NCBI GenBank assembly: GCA_964059195.1
Contig: CAXKWD010000007.1
Location: 26,609,023 to 26,673,022, forward strand
From: Ectobius pallidus
Lineage: Eukaryota > Arthropoda > Insecta > Blattodea > Ectobiidae
Direction: 5' to 3'
Length of the DNA stretch: 64,000 nucleotides
In this document: positions 33,976-46,287 of the stretch, piece after piece
Layout: each line of letters opens with the position of its first letter
How positions within the stretch are numbered: the first letter of the stretch is position 1
Program-made: the position numbers and the translations under genes
The notes under the pieces: model-generated
Told to the model about the DNA's origin: nothing
The model's input: the letters and a program-made list of their open reading frames with translations, nothing else
Database searches by the model: none

Positions 33976-34615
33976 CACTTACTTAATTACTTACTTACTT
34001 ACTCAATGGCAATAGATAATTCCTAGGCAAGCTAAAGGAATATTATATATTTTATGGAACCCAGAGGTTCATTGCCGCGCTTACCATAGCCCGCCATTCA
34101 ACCCTATTCTGTGCTAACTCCATTCAAACATCCCTCTCAGGCCCTACTTCTCTTAAATCTATCCTAATATTGTCCCCCCACCTACTTCTAGGTCTTCCTA
34201 AAGTGGTCTTTTCCCTTCGGGTCTCCCAGTCAATATTTTTTAAATAGGCCTATGTCTTTCCTCCCCTCATGCGCGCAACATGACTAGCCCATTTCGTCCT
34301 CCGTGATTTAAATACCCTTACTATATCCGGTGACGAGTACACATTATGAAGCTCGTCGTTATGCATTTTCCTCCAGTCCCCATTTTCATCTCTCTTAGGT
34401 CCAAATAATTTCCTAAGCACCCTATTTTCGAACACTCTCATTATGTTCTTCCCGAAGAGTAGGCCTAAGTGACCATATCTCACATACATATAATTACAAC
34501 CGGCAGGATAATTGTCTTATAAATATTTATTTTTAGATTTCTGGACAGAAGACGAGAACTGCATAAAAGCAGGCATTTCCTGATTTGAGTCTGCACTTAA
34601 CTTCTGCCTTAAACA
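33976..34615 (-). pseudogene. LINE ORF C-terminus and 3' tail
   Basis: Minus-strand frames from about 34,590 give LKSGNACFYAV-like sequence. They continue as MRVFENRVLRKLFGPKRDE, GDWRKMHNDELHNVYSSPDI and KSRRTKWASHVARMRG. After a frameshift, LGRPRSRWGDNIRIDLREVG and NRVEWRAMVSAAMNLWVP end at a stop near 34,050. A (TAAG)n-type tail follows at 33,982-34,003. This is the C-terminal region typical of a large arthropod endonuclease/reverse-transcriptase LINE family. A second 3' end of the same family begins at 63,826. It is 5'-truncated and frameshifted. Confidence 0.92.
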
Positions 34616-35786
34616 AATTGCAAACATCTTATCTTATTATAAAAAAGTATCACATTAAAAAAGAAATTAAAATACAATACTCTTTGATTTCTTAGGAATT
34701 CGTTGCTTTTTTTTGTGTATAATAAATTGTACTCATGCCAGAAGTTGAGAGTCATTTTTAAAGCTCCCGTGTATCACTGTTCGTGTGCAAAGGACTGTAG
34801 TTCCAGTTATTGCATAATGCATAAATATGAACAAAGTGTTTATAGAGTAGGCCTATAATACAAGTTGAATTGCGAAACTGAAAGCATAATTGCAAGAAAA
34901 CAGCCGGAGAATGTCATATGGGCCAGGAGAGTTCTATCCAAGAAAAGTTAGATTAATGATTACTCTATTCCAATGCATGATAATCTATGATTGCAATTTA
35001 CCTTGACTTAATGTTTCTGCTATGTAACCCTGCGCTATGCAGATGAAACTGGTACACATGCTCTCTAGGCCACCAGAAAGTATTTCTCTGAAATAAACTA
35101 TTTTTTAGTCTCATTAAAATGTACGCTCATCTCTCGCCAAAGAAAATCAATAAAATATTTTAAAGAAATTGGTTGCCAATTTTACAATTACGAAGCCACA
35201 TAATATTATAATGGAAAATAGTGTAACTTGGTATAGACTGTTCCAATTCCTAAGAGCCTCAGTGTTTGGAGCTACCCATATTACATTTCCCCCTGCTATT
35301 TAACTGTAGGGATCACTGAACAATAAACTAGCCTCATTAAAGGCCTAGAAGCAATACTGACAGATTTGTGTCTTTCTGGAGATGTTCAGTCCAGTGACGT
35401 GTATCGTGTTGAATAATTCCACCCGCTGTGTTAGTGTATAATAACAATAGGCTATGGCCTTTTTCGGACCCAGGTATAATAATGGTCATCGGCGATCGCC
35501 GACTCTCTATATACACAGCCTCTGGGATTGGCGGACAATAAGTGACCCTCATTCGGAAGGGATTCATTGTGAAATCATCCCCCAAAGTGAGCCCTGGCCT
35601 CGAGCGATGGAGTGAGTCGAGGCTCTTAAGTTATGGCACAATCTATAAAGTTAAAATTCGAGCAAAATATATTTAACAGGAAAACTGCACAAAGGCAGAG
35701 AATAGGCTACTGCTACACAGGACATGCAGGTCGGCCAATATCACTTCCTGTAAGCCACTGACCTGTAGGCTGACAACCTTATCACT
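34616..35786. other. Non-coding stretch, no gene supported
   Basis: The only sizeable frame is an 82-codon minus ORF at 35,337-35,585 (starts MGDDFTMNPFRMR, with CPPIPEAVYIESRRSPMT). I do not recognise it. It has no flanking splice or repeat evidence, though its composition is less AT-biased than its surroundings. Confidence 0.4.
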
Positions 35787-36422
35787 AGGGTTCGGATGTT
35801 TATGACATGTATTATTTTTATTCTGACCGCCGTTCTCGCCGTTAACACAAATTAAACACGAATTGCACGTTTGTTATCCTAATCGGACCGTTTTTATTTT
35901 GCATATAAAGTCATATTTTGGTCATTTTTGTGGTCTTGGTCATATTTTAGTCATATTTGTAATTTAACGTCATATTTCAGTTATAAATTCGGTAAAGGGC
36001 ACCATTATACGGTGTATGTACTTCATGGTCGAGTTAAGTTTGAAATTTATTTAATTTAATGTTATGACAAATTAATAGGTAACTTAAATTTTAAAATTAA
36101 TGCAATTGTTCATATTTTATAGAAACATGCACTACTAACTATTATGAGTATTTGGAACTGATGAAGCGAGCGAACAGGAGCAAATTCTTTAAACATATAA
36201 GTTCGTTGTATGTAAAACTGTAAATCACAAAATTTGTTAAAAGTTGCCTGAATTCATGTGATGTAAGAATTTAATGTCTTTAAAATTTTAAAATTGAGAC
36301 TTTTTTTTAAATACGTTATTTTATTAGGTCATATTTAGGTTGTATGGGTCATATTTACTCATTTTTAAGGGCATATTTGCAGTCACATTTTCAAGTTTTT
36401 AGGTCATAATCATCCGAACCCT
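35787..36422. mobile_element. TAGGGTTCGGATG MITE, copy 3
   Basis: Starts TAGGGTTCGGATGTTTATGA and ends with the complement of TAGGGTTCGGATGATTATGA. The interior is rich in GTCATATTT words, in reverse orientation relative to the copies at 11,495 and 28,846. It is an independent insertion outside the duplication. The 8-bp flanks (CTTATCAC and TTTCACGT) do not match cleanly. Confidence 0.85.
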
Positions 36423-37912
36423 ATTTCACGTTCACGTTCCGAATGTCCAAAATCTGGGAGCCTCAACCTCCTAGAACCCTCTAGGCCTCCATGGCCTGTA
36501 TAGGGATCACTTTACTTTTTACTTTTACCTGAACATAGGCGTTAGCAAAGTTCTGCAATTGGAGGTTTTCTTCGGTGTAATGTGACAACTTCTTTAAAGT
36601 TATAAAAATGATCCGTGCTTCTACAAAGCCAGAACATCCGCTATAAAAGCATACAAGGTCTCTGTGTCGTGGGGTTTCGTTTGTTACATAACGTAATATG
36701 TTATAGGTCTACAGTATAATTCGCAAAGATAAGGTGGACATGATCTTATGGAAAACAATAGGAAAAAAAATTGAGATTTTATGTTTAGTCATTAGCTATC
36801 TTTCCATAACTGCAAGTGCATGAAAAGCTTCCATAAAGCCTGAATTGCTCTCCAAAATGTAACCAAACAGCCTTACTAAAAAAGCTGCTTATATCTGCGT
36901 TGAACGGTTGTTTGGTTGTTCTCTGCGCAAGTTCTAGCAATAAACGCAGTATAACTGTCAAGGTTTACACCGAGTTTGTACGTGCAACGTCACATTTCAC
37001 GCTGGTCATGACGTTACTAGCCCCTGGCTATGAAGGACTGCTGAACGCCATCTGTCGGAGCCGTGAACAAACAGCAACATGTCGACTGCCGACATAAAAT
37101 CTAGTTTCAGTATTTCATTATATTGTTTTCAGAAAGCTGTAATCATGGGTACAAGTATGAAAATATGTCCCCCAAACAAGGAACAATGTTTATAATTCCG
37201 CAAAAGCAGCTCAGAATATGCATAGCCTCAAAATTCAATCTCTGATATCTACGAAACGACCGGCTGTTACGAATACAGGCCATCTTGATTATTTACGTGA
37301 AGCTTATACAAGGGGGCCAGGCTGTGCAAAGCGTTGCACACATTCAGCCTTATGCAAGGATTATTAGTACATTTTTTCTCCTCAGCTGTGTATATTCCTG
37401 GTATAAATGTTACAACTGGATTATTAGTAACACTGTTAATCTTTTAAAAACATTACACCTGCAACTTCTTATGAGTTAAAGGAAACATAATTTGCGATAT
37501 TTAAAAAATAATCACGACTTGGAGTCTTCCTGTCCTGTCCTGTCTTCCTATATCCCCAATGTTGGGGCGAAGGGGCCTCCGAGTGGATTTTGTTTCGCTT
37601 ATTTTCCGAGAGAGGGCAGAGAGACAGGACTTGGAGTACCTAAGAAGAAGCTATACTTTTATATTTTTAATGTTATATTGTTAAATACTGAACAGATTGA
37701 CGATCAGAGACTGTTGTGCTACCTTCCTTAGTCTGTGTATTTAAATATTATTACTCTGATTTCAAAACGTTAAGGAAAAATAAAGGACCAATGTCTGCTG
37801 TCCGTTGCTAGGATTCGGAACCGATTTCGTTCAACCTCGTTTCGGAAGCAAACAAAATTAGCAATGTAAAATAATTCAAAATTCACCAGTTTGAACAACT
37901 ATTTGTCTCACT
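36423..37912. other. Region upstream of the basic-protein pseudogene, no gene called
   Basis: A less AT-rich patch at about 36,895-37,110 contains a 65-codon frame without recognised similarity. TCCTGTCCTGTC near 37,530 and GAGAGACAGGACTTGG near 37,618 form an imperfect inverted pair bracketing a CCCCAATGTTGGGG palindrome. I cannot identify a promoter with confidence. Confidence 0.4.
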
Positions 37913-40900
37913 ATGGCATCGTCAGATCATATGAACAACAAAGAGCTAATGAAATCCATCATCTAAGCTCTTGCCTTCATTAAGGAGTCAAAGAGATCTA
38001 CAATGGGGCCGATCGTGCGTTAATCGAATCCTACCTCGCTGAGAATATGGAACATTATCGAAGCAGCCTAAACTCTTAAGATACAAAAAGCTCTTATCGC
38101 GGGTGTAAAAGATGGCTGGCTCACCAGTCGTGATAAAATCGCACTCAACACCAGGGAAAGATACCTAGCTCTCGAAAGCGTAGATTCAGCTGTCGAAGGA
38201 AGTGGCCTGGCATGGGATGCGTAAATCTCGGTGCCAAAGGCATCGAAGGCGTAAATCCACCTATTGAACGAAGAGGTCTAGCTCTGGAAATAGTATCACC
38301 AGCTGTAGAAGGAAGAGACCTAACTCTGGAAGGCGTGAATCCAGCTGTCAAAGGAAAAGGCCTAGCCTGGGATGCCTACCTCCTGCTGCGAAAGGCATCG
38401 AAGGCGTAAATCCACCTATTGAACGAAGAGGTCTAGCTCTGAAAATAGTATGACCAGCTGTAGAAGGAAGAGACCTAACTCTGGAAGGCGTGAATCCAGC
38501 TGTAGAAGGAAAAGACCTAGCTTGGGATGCCTAAATCCTGCTGCCAAAGGCATCGAAGGCGCAAATCCACCTATTGAACGAAGAGGTCTATCTGTGGAAA
38601 TAGTATCACCAGCTGTAGAAGCAAGAGATCTAACTCTGGAAGGCGTGAATCCAGCTGTCGAAGGAAAAGGTCTAGCTTGGGGTGTGTAAAATCTTGCTGC
38701 CAAAGGCATCGAAGGCGTAAATCCACCTATTGAAAGAAGAGGTCTAGCTCTGGAAATCGTTTGACCAGCTGTAGAAACAAGAGACCTAACACTGGAAGGC
38801 GTGAATCCAGCTGTCGAAGGAAAAGGCCTAGCTAGGGGTATGTAAAATCTTGCTGCCAAAAGGCATCGAAGGCGTAAATCCACCTATTGAACGAAGAAGT
38901 CGATCTGTGGAAATAGTATCACCAGCTGTAGAAGCAAGAGACCTAACTCTGGAAGGCGTGAATCCAGCTGTCGAAGGAAAAGGCCTAGCTTGGGGTATGT
39001 AAAATCTTGTTGCCGAAGGCATCGAAGCCGTAAATCCACCTATTGAACGAAGAGGTCTAGCTCTGGAAATAGAATGACCAGCTGTAGAAGCAAAAGACCT
39101 AACTCTGGAAGGCGTGAATCCAGCTGTCGAAGGAAAAGACCTAACTTGGGGTGTGTAAATCCAGCTGCCAAAGGCATCGAAAGCGTAAATCCACCTATTG
39201 AACGAAGAGGTCTATCTCTGGAAATATGATAACCAGCTGTAGAAGGAAGAGACCTAACTCTAAAAGGCGTGAATCCAGCTGTCGAAGGAAAAGGCCTAGC
39301 TTAGGATGCATAAATCCTGCTGCCAAAGGCATCGAAGGCATAAATCCACCTATTCACCGAAGATATCTAACTCTGGAAATCGTATGACCAGCTGTGGAAG
39401 GAAGAAACCTAACTCTAGAAGGCGTGAAAACAGCTGTCGAAGGAAAAGGCCTAGCTTGGGATGCCTAAATCTTGCTGCCAAAGGTATCGAAGGCGTAAAT
39501 CCACCTATTGAACGAAGAGGTCTTACTCTGGAAATCGTATGACCAGCTGTAGAAGGAAGAAACCTAACACTGGAAGGCGTGAATCCAGCTGTCGAAGGAA
39601 ATGGCCTAGCTTGGGATGCCTAAATCTTGCTGCCAAAGGCATCGAAGGCGTAAATCCACCTATTGAACGAAGAAGTCTAGATCTGGAAATAGTATCACCA
39701 GCTGTAGAAGGAAAAGACCTAACTCTGGAAGGAGTGAATCCAGCTGTCGAAGGAAAAGGCTTAGCTCGGGATGCCTAAATCTTGCTGCCAAAGGCATCGA
39801 AGGCGTAAATCCACCTATTGAACGAAGAGGTCTAGCTCTCGAAATAGTATGACCAGCTGTAGAAGGAAGAGACCTAACCCTGGAAGGTGTGAAAACAGAT
39901 GTCGAAGGAAAAGGCCTAACTTGGGATGCCTAAATCCTGCTGCCAAAGGCATCGAAGGCGTAAATCAACCTATTGAACGAAGAGGTCGATCTGTGGAAAT
40001 AGTATGACCAGCTGTAGAAGCAAGAGACCTAACTCTGGAAGGCGTGAATCCAGCTGTCGAAGGAAAAGGCCTAGCTTGGGGTATGTAAAATCTTGCTGCC
40101 AAAGGCATCGAAGGCGTAAATCCACCTATTGAACGAAGAGGTCTAGCTCTGAAAATAGAATGACCAGCTGTAGAAGCACAAACCTAACTCTGGAAGGCGT
40201 GAACACAGCTGTCGAAGGAAAGTACCTAGGTTGGGGTGTGTAAATCCAGGTGCCAAAGGCATCGAAGGCGTAAATCCACCTATTGAACGAAGAGGTCTAT
40301 CACTGGAAATAGAATGACCAGCTATAGAAGCAAAAGACCTAACTCTGGAATGCTTGAATCCAGCTGTAGAAGGAAGAGACCTAGCTTGGGGTGTGTAAAT
40401 CCAGCTGCAAAGGCATCGAAAGCGTAAATCCATCTATTGAACGAAGAGGTCTATCTCTGGAAATATTATAACCAGCTGTAGAAGGAAGAGACCTAAAACT
40501 GGAAGGCGTGAATCCAGCTGTCGAAGGAAAAGGCCTAGCTTAGGATGCATAAATCCTGCTGCCAAAGGCATCGAAGGCGTAAATCCACATATTGAACGAA
40601 GAGGTCTAACTCTGGAAATCGTATGACCAGCTGTAGAAGGAAGAAACCTAACACAGGAATGCGTGAATCCAGCTGTCGAAGGAAAAGGAATAGCTTGGGA
40701 TGCCTAAATCATGCTGCCAAAGGCATAGAAGGCGTAAATCCACCTATTGAACGAAGAGGTCTAGATCTGGAAATAGTATAACCAGCTGTAAAAGGAAGAG
40801 ACCTAACTCTGGAAGGCGTGAATCCAGCTGTAGAAGGAAGAGACCTAGCTTGGGGTGTGTAAATCCAGCTGCAAAGGCATCGAAAGCGTAAATCCATCTA

Positions 40901-43900
40901 TTGAACGAAGAGGTCTATCTCTGGAAATATTATAACCAGCTGTAGAAGGAAGAGACCTAAAACTGGAACTTGTGAAAACAGCTGTCGAAGGAAAAGGCCT
41001 AGCTTGGGATGCCTAAATCTTGCTGCCAAAGGCATCGATGGCGAAAATCCACCTATTGAACGAAGAGGTCTGGAAATTGTATGACCAGCTGTAGAAGGAA
41101 GAAACCTAACACTGGAAGGCGTGAATCCAGCTGTCGAGGAAAAGGCCTAGCTTGGGATGCCTAAAACTTGCTGCCAAAGGCATCGAAGGCGTAAATCCAC
41201 CTATTCAACGAAGAGGACGATCTGTGGAAATAGTATGACCAGCTGTAGAAGGAAGAGACCTAACTCTGGAAGGCGTGAATCCAGCTGTCGAAGGAAAAGG
41301 CCTAGCTTGGGGTATGTAAAATCTTGCTGCCAAAGGCATCGAAGGCGTTAATCCACCTATTGAACGAAAAGGTCTAGCTCTGGAAATAGTATGACCAGCT
41401 GTAGAAGGAAGAGACTTAACTCTGGAAGGGGAGAAAACAGCTGTCGAAGGAAAAGGCCTAGCTTGGAATGCTTAAATCCTGCTGCCAAAGGCATCGAAGG
41501 CGTAAATCCACCTATTCAACGAAGAGGACGATCTGTGGAAATAGTATGACCAGCTGTAGAAGGAAGAGACCTAACTCTGGAAGGCGTGAATCCAGCTGTC
41601 GAAGGAAAAGGCCTAGCTTGGGGTATGTAAAATCTTGCTGCCAAAGGTATCGAAGGCGTTAATCCACCTATTGAACGAAGAGGTCTAGCTCTGGAAATTG
41701 AATGACCAGCTGTAGAAGCGCAAAACCTAACTCTGGAAGGCGTGAATCCAGCTGTCGAAGGAAAATACCCAGCTTGGGGTGTGTAAATCCAGCTGCCAAA
41801 GACATCGAAGGCGTAAATCCACCTATTCAACGAAGAGGTCTATCTCTGGAAATAGGATGACCAGCTGTAGAAGCAAAAGATCTTACTCTGGAAGGCGTTA
41901 ATCCAGCTGTCGAAGGAAAAGACCTAGCTTGGGGTGTGTAAATCCAGCTGCTAAAGGCATCGAAAGCGAAAATCCACCTATTGAACGAAGAGGTCTATCT
42001 CTGGAAATATTATAACCTGCTGTAGAAGGAAGAGACATAACTCTGGAAGGCGTGAATCCAGCTCACGAAGGAAAAGGCCTAGCTTGGGGTGAGTAAATCT
42101 TGCTGCCAAAGGCACCGAAGTCGTAAATCCACCTACTGAACGAAGAGGTCTAACTCTGGAAATCGTATGACCAGCTGTAGAAGGAAGAAACCTAACTCTG
42201 GAAGGCGTGAGTTCAGCTGTCGAAGGAAAAGGCCTAGCTTGGGTTGCCTAAATCTTGCTGCCAAAGGCATTGAAGGCGTAAATCCACCTATTGAACGAAG
42301 AAGTCTAGGTCTGGAAATAGTATGACCAGCTGTAGAAGGAAGAGGCCTAACTCTGGAAGGCGTGAATCCAGCTGCAGAAGGAAAAGGCCTAGCTTGGGGT
42401 GTGTAAATCTTGCTGCCAAAGGTATCGAAGGCGTAAATCCACCTATTGAACGAAGAGGTCTAACTCTGGAAATCGTATGACCAGCTGTAGAAGGAAGAAA
42501 CCTAACTCTGGAAGGCGTGAATCTAGCTGTCGAAGGAAAAGGCCTAGCTTGGGATGCCTAAATTTTGCTATAGGCATCGAAGGCGTAAATCCACCTATTG
42601 AACGAAGAGGTCTAGCTCTGGAAATAGTATGACCAGCTGTAGAAGGAAGAGACCTAACTCTGGAAGGCGTGTATCCAGCTGTCGAAGAAAAACGCCTACT
42701 GTAGCTTGGGGTGTGTAAATCTTGCTGCCAAAGGCATCGAAGGCGTAAATCCACATATTGAAAGAAGAGGTCTAGGTCTGGAAATCGTTTGACTAGCTGT
42801 AGAAACAAGAGACCTAACACTGGAAGGCGTGAATCCAGCTATCGAAGGAAAAGGTCAACTTGGTATGCCTAAATCCTGCTGCCAAAGGCATCGAAGGCGT
42901 AAATACACATATTGAACGAAGAGGTCTATCTCTGGAAATAGAATTACCAGCTGTAGAAGGAAGAGACCTGACTCTGGAAGGCGTGAATCCAGCTGTCGAA
43001 GGAAAAGGCCTAGCTTGAGTTGCGTAAATCTTGGTGCCAATGGCATCGAAGGCGTAAATCCACATATTGAACGAAGAGATCTATCTCTAAAATAGAATGA
43101 CCAGCTGTAAAGGAAGAGACCTGACTCTGGAAGGCGTGAATCCAGCTGTCGAAGGAAAAGGCCTAGCTTGGGATGCCTAAATCCTTCTGCCAAGGGCATC
43201 GAAGGCGTAAATCCACATATTGAACGAAGAGGTCTAGCTCTGGAAATAGTATCACCAGCTGTAGAAGGAAGAGACCTAACTCTGGAAGGCGTGAATCCAG
43301 CTGTCAAAGGAAAAGGCCTAGCCTGGGATGCCTACCTCCTGCTGCCAAAGGCATCGAAGGCGTAAATCCACCTATTGAACGAAGAGGTCTAGCTCTGGAA
43401 ATAGTATGACCAGCTGGAGGAGGAAGAGACCTAACTTTGGAAGGCGTGAATCCAGCTGTCGAAGGAAAAGGCCTAGCTTGGGATGCAAAAAATCCTGCTG
43501 CCAAAGGCAGCGAAGGCGTAAATCCACCTATTGAACGAAGAGGTCTATCTTCGGAAATAGTATGACCAGCTGTAGAAGTAAGAGACCTAACTCTGGAAGG
43601 CGTGAATCATGCTGTCGAAGGAAAGGGCCTAGCTTGGGGTTGTGTAAAATCTTGCTGCCAAAGGCATCGAAGGCGTAAATCCACCTATTGAAAGAAGAGG
43701 TCTAGCTCTGGAAATCGTATGACCAGCTGTAGAAACAAGAGACCTAACACTGGAAGGCGTGAATCCAGCTGTCGAAGGAAAAGACCAACTTGGTATTCCT
43801 AAATCCTGCTGCCAAAGGCATCGAAGGCGTAAATCCACCTATTGAACGAAGAGGTCTATCTGTGGAAATAGTATCACCAGCTGTAGAAGCAAGAGACCTA

Positions 43901-44833
43901 ACTCTGGAAGGCTTGAATCCAGCTGTCGAAAGAAAAGGCCTAGCTTGGTATGCCTAAATCCGTCTGCCAAGGGCATCGAAGGTGTAAATACACCTATTGA
44001 ACGATGAGGTCTAGCTCTAGAAATAGTATGTCCAGCTGTAAAAGGAAGATACCTAACTCTGGAAGGCGTGAATTCAGCTGTCGAAGGAAAAGGTCTAGCT
44101 TGAGTTGCGTAAATCTTGGTGCCAAAGGCATCGAAGGCGTAAATCCACCTATTGAAAGAAGAGGTCTAGCTCTTGAAATCGTTTGACCAGCTGTAGAAAC
44201 AAGAGACCTAACACTGGAAGGCGTGAATCCAGCTGTCGAAGGAAAAGGCCAACTTGGTATGCCTAAATTCTGCTGCCAAAGGCATCGAAGGCGTAAATCC
44301 ACGTATTGAACGAAGAGGTCTATCTCTGGAAATATAATGACCTGCTGTAGAAGGAAGAGACCTGACTCTGGAAGGCGTGAATCCAGCTGTCGAAGGAAAA
44401 GGCCTAGCTTGGGATGCCTAAATCCTTCTGCGAAGGGCATCGAAGGCGTCAATACACCTATTGAACGAAGAGGTCTATCTGTGGAAATAGTATGTCCAGC
44501 TGTAAAAGGAAGAGACCTAACTCTGGAAGGCGTGAATCCAGCTGTCGAAGGAAAAGGCCCAGCTTGGGATGCATAAATCCTGCTGCCAAAGGCATCGAAG
44601 GCGTAAATCCAGCTATTCAACGAAGATGTCTAGCTCTGGAAATAGTATGACCAGCTGTAGAAGGAAGAGGCCTAACTCTGGAAGGCGGGAATTCAGTTGT
44701 CGAAGGAAAAGCGTAGCTTGGGGAGCGTAAATCCTGCTGCCGAAGGAAGAGTTCCAGTTCCCGATAGCCTAAATCCAATTGCCGAAAGAAGACGCCCAGT
44801 TGCTCAAAGAAGAAGCTTATAAGAGATGAGTGA
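37913..44833 (+). pseudogene. Linker-histone-like gene with giant Arg/Lys/Ser/Cys repeat tail
   Basis: An ATG at 37,913 opens a frame reading MASSDHMNNKELMKSII, then, past a stop and two compensating frameshifts, ALAFIKESKRST, LIESYLAENMEHYRSS and IQKALIAGVKDGWLTSRDK. The pattern A..IKE.K.ST...I...I.SYL.EN......IQKAL..GV..G.L resembles the ~75-residue winged-helix (H15) domain of histone H1/H5. Immediately afterwards a shifted frame becomes strongly basic (GKIPSSRKRRFSCRRKWPG) and enters the tandem array. The last ~110 bp are unique and close with RKSCCRRKSSSSR, PKSNCRKKTPSCSKKKLIRDE (joined across one stop) and TGA at 44,831-44,833. No introns are apparent. A winged helix followed by a Ser/Arg/Lys/Cys tail is the layout of H1-derived sperm basic proteins (PL-I type). 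Stops and frameshifts make it a pseudogene. The H1 call rests on my reading of the pattern. Confidence 0.65.
38160..44720 (+). repeat. Tandem array, ~42 units of ~155 bp, built from 42-bp sub-repeats
   Basis: The landmark AAATCCACCTATTGAACG recurs about every 154-157 bp (for example at about 38,252, 38,406, 38,562, 38,718 and 38,875) through about 44,605, giving roughly 42 units by eye. Within each unit three 42-bp sub-repeats share a ..CCAGCTGTmGAAGGAArr..CTAryTCTGGAA-type pattern and a fourth is shortened to about 30 bp, so the unit grew from a 14-codon repeat. In the basic frame one unit encodes KSCCQRHRRRKSTY, TKR, GNSMTSCRRKRPNSGRRESS and CRRKRPSLG. A minority of units read TATTCAACG (Tyr-Ser-Thr), but most read TATTGAACG, which puts a TGA stop in that frame. 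Mean length near 155 bp also shifts frame at each unit. Antisense frames (RPFPSTAGFTPSRVRSL-type, up to 208 codons) and the acidic sense frame (GVNPAVEGKGLAWDA) are by-products. Confidence 0.93.
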
Positions 44834-45403
44834 TAAAACGACACTTAGGGAGAAGTCTATTAATAGCCCGGCAAATTTAGCATTTTATGTGCCAGTATTT
44901 TAGGTTTAAATTCGAGGATTTACTCTTGACTTCCTAAAACGTCCCCTAATTTTCAAAACGACGGTTCAAAGAGAGCCACCGAGCATATTTTACTTTGTTT
45001 AATCTTTTTCCTTATAACTAAGAAAAAAAATATTTTTTCAGTTATGTAAAACTTGTATTCTCTGCTAGAATTGCTTTATCGATGTAAGCCTATAAAATAA
45101 GATAACAAAGTTACGAAGTATGCAATGGGTGCAGATTTTTTATGGCGATATCTGAGGTAAATTGTTGGTGGAATATTCGTCTGGTAAAATTGCGAAGAGT
45201 GGGTTTTGGTTACCTCCTTACTGTAGTGGTGTTTCAGGAATACTTCTGCAATTTCAATTACCTTTTGTGGAGCAAATTGAAGACGAACTATGAAATCATA
45301 GAAAGCCGTTCGTAATTTTGCTTGATCAAATTGAAAGCTGTAGGTTCCCCATTTCTGAATATTGCAGAATATAGGAAGAGAAGGACATCCTTTATTTATA
45401 ACT
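44834..45403. other. 3' flank of the basic-protein pseudogene, nothing identified
   Basis: About 570 bp of AT-rich sequence. I did not find a canonical histone 3' stem-loop or a convincing poly(A) signal cluster immediately after the stop at 44,833. Confidence 0.5.
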
Positions 45404-45489
45404 AGCTGAAAAGGCCCGGCGTCGCCCGGGCTTTGTATTTTGTATTTTGAAATTTACTTATGGGGGACTTTCGATTTTGACACTCTAGA
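45404..45489. mobile_element. 5'-end-like remnant of a retroelement
   Basis: ACTAGCTGAAAAGGCCCGGC followed by GTCGCCCGGGCTTTGT is the kind of terminal signature seen at the start of the insertion at 14,479 and in many arthropod retroelements. It is interrupted after about 85 bp by the SINE. Confidence 0.5.
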
Positions 45490-45500
45490 TCCTTATATAA

Positions 45501-45791
45501 GGACCACCGGTGTGGTCTTGTGGTTAGCGTCGCTGACTACGGATCCGTCAGCCCGGGTTCGATCTCCGGTACCTCCTCGGATTTTTCTGAGGTAGGGAGG
45601 TGATTCAAATTGAGGAGCTACATGATAGAGAAGTAGCGGCTCCGGTCATGGAAACTACCATTAACGGCCGTGGGTGTCGGCATGCAGACCACATGCCCCT
45701 CAATCCTGCCATTTGGCTATAGGTATATAACGCAGCGGTCGGGTGGTAGGCCTTGTCCCTTCGGAGATGTCGCGCCATGGAGTAGAGTAGG
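45501..45791 (+). mobile_element. tRNA-derived SINE with 11-bp TSD
   Basis: Second member of the family at 19,400-19,712. Flanks are perfect TCCTTATATAA repeats (45,490-45,500 and 45,792-45,802). The head has A box TGGTCTTGTGGTTAGCG and a slightly mutated B box GGGTTCGATCTCC. The body ends CGCGCCATGGAGTAGAGTAG. Confidence 0.95.
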
Positions 45792-45802
45792 TCCTTATAT
45801 AA

Positions 45803-46287
45803 TACTGTATGTATGTAAAATTTGAAATGAGGAAGAACGACTTATCACACTCAAACTATTCTCACAGAAAACGCTAGATATAGGTTTTTATGGCTCATAG
45901 AGGATGTCGAATCTTGCATTCCGTTGCTTCTACGTACCATTCCCGATAGGGGTTGAAATAAGAAGAAAGAGAAATACCGGTAACATAAGATTGTATTGTC
46001 TTGATGGAAAATTTTATTTCTCACTTTCATGTTATCATACAACCGTTGAAATAAAAAAAATCAGTATCACTTTCATACTTTCCTCCCCTAAAACCTGGGA
46101 CATAATATACTGCGGGCATAGGACTGAAAATGTACCATCCTATTTTGTCTTCTTTTAGATGCTTAGGGCCTATGATAAACCTCCCTATTTCTCAAACAAC
46201 ACAAAGCCTACAGTTATGAGTAACGTATCAGTTGATAGGATTTTTTTACAGACATCTGATAGAGCATAGGCAGACACTTAAGCTGTC
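45803..46287. other. Non-coding stretch, no gene supported
   Basis: Two overlapping opposite-strand frames of 63 and 84 codons lie at 45,851-46,158; neither has recognisable similarity or repeat support. Confidence 0.4.

Noticed and set aside
36900..37097. 65-codon gene upstream of the basic-protein pseudogene
   Set aside because: There is no recognisable motif, and the less AT-rich composition alone is not enough.
38416..38883. Long minus-strand frames in the tandem array (155 codons here, 208 codons at 43,994-44,620)
   Set aside because: They are antisense products of the 155-bp repeat and change frame at unit indels. The basic plus-strand frame fits the flanking non-repeated N- and C-termini better.
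38160..44720. CRISPR array or coding satellite such as a silk or mucin gene
   Set aside because: Units are contiguous with no unique spacers, the DNA is eukaryotic, and all frames across the array are interrupted.
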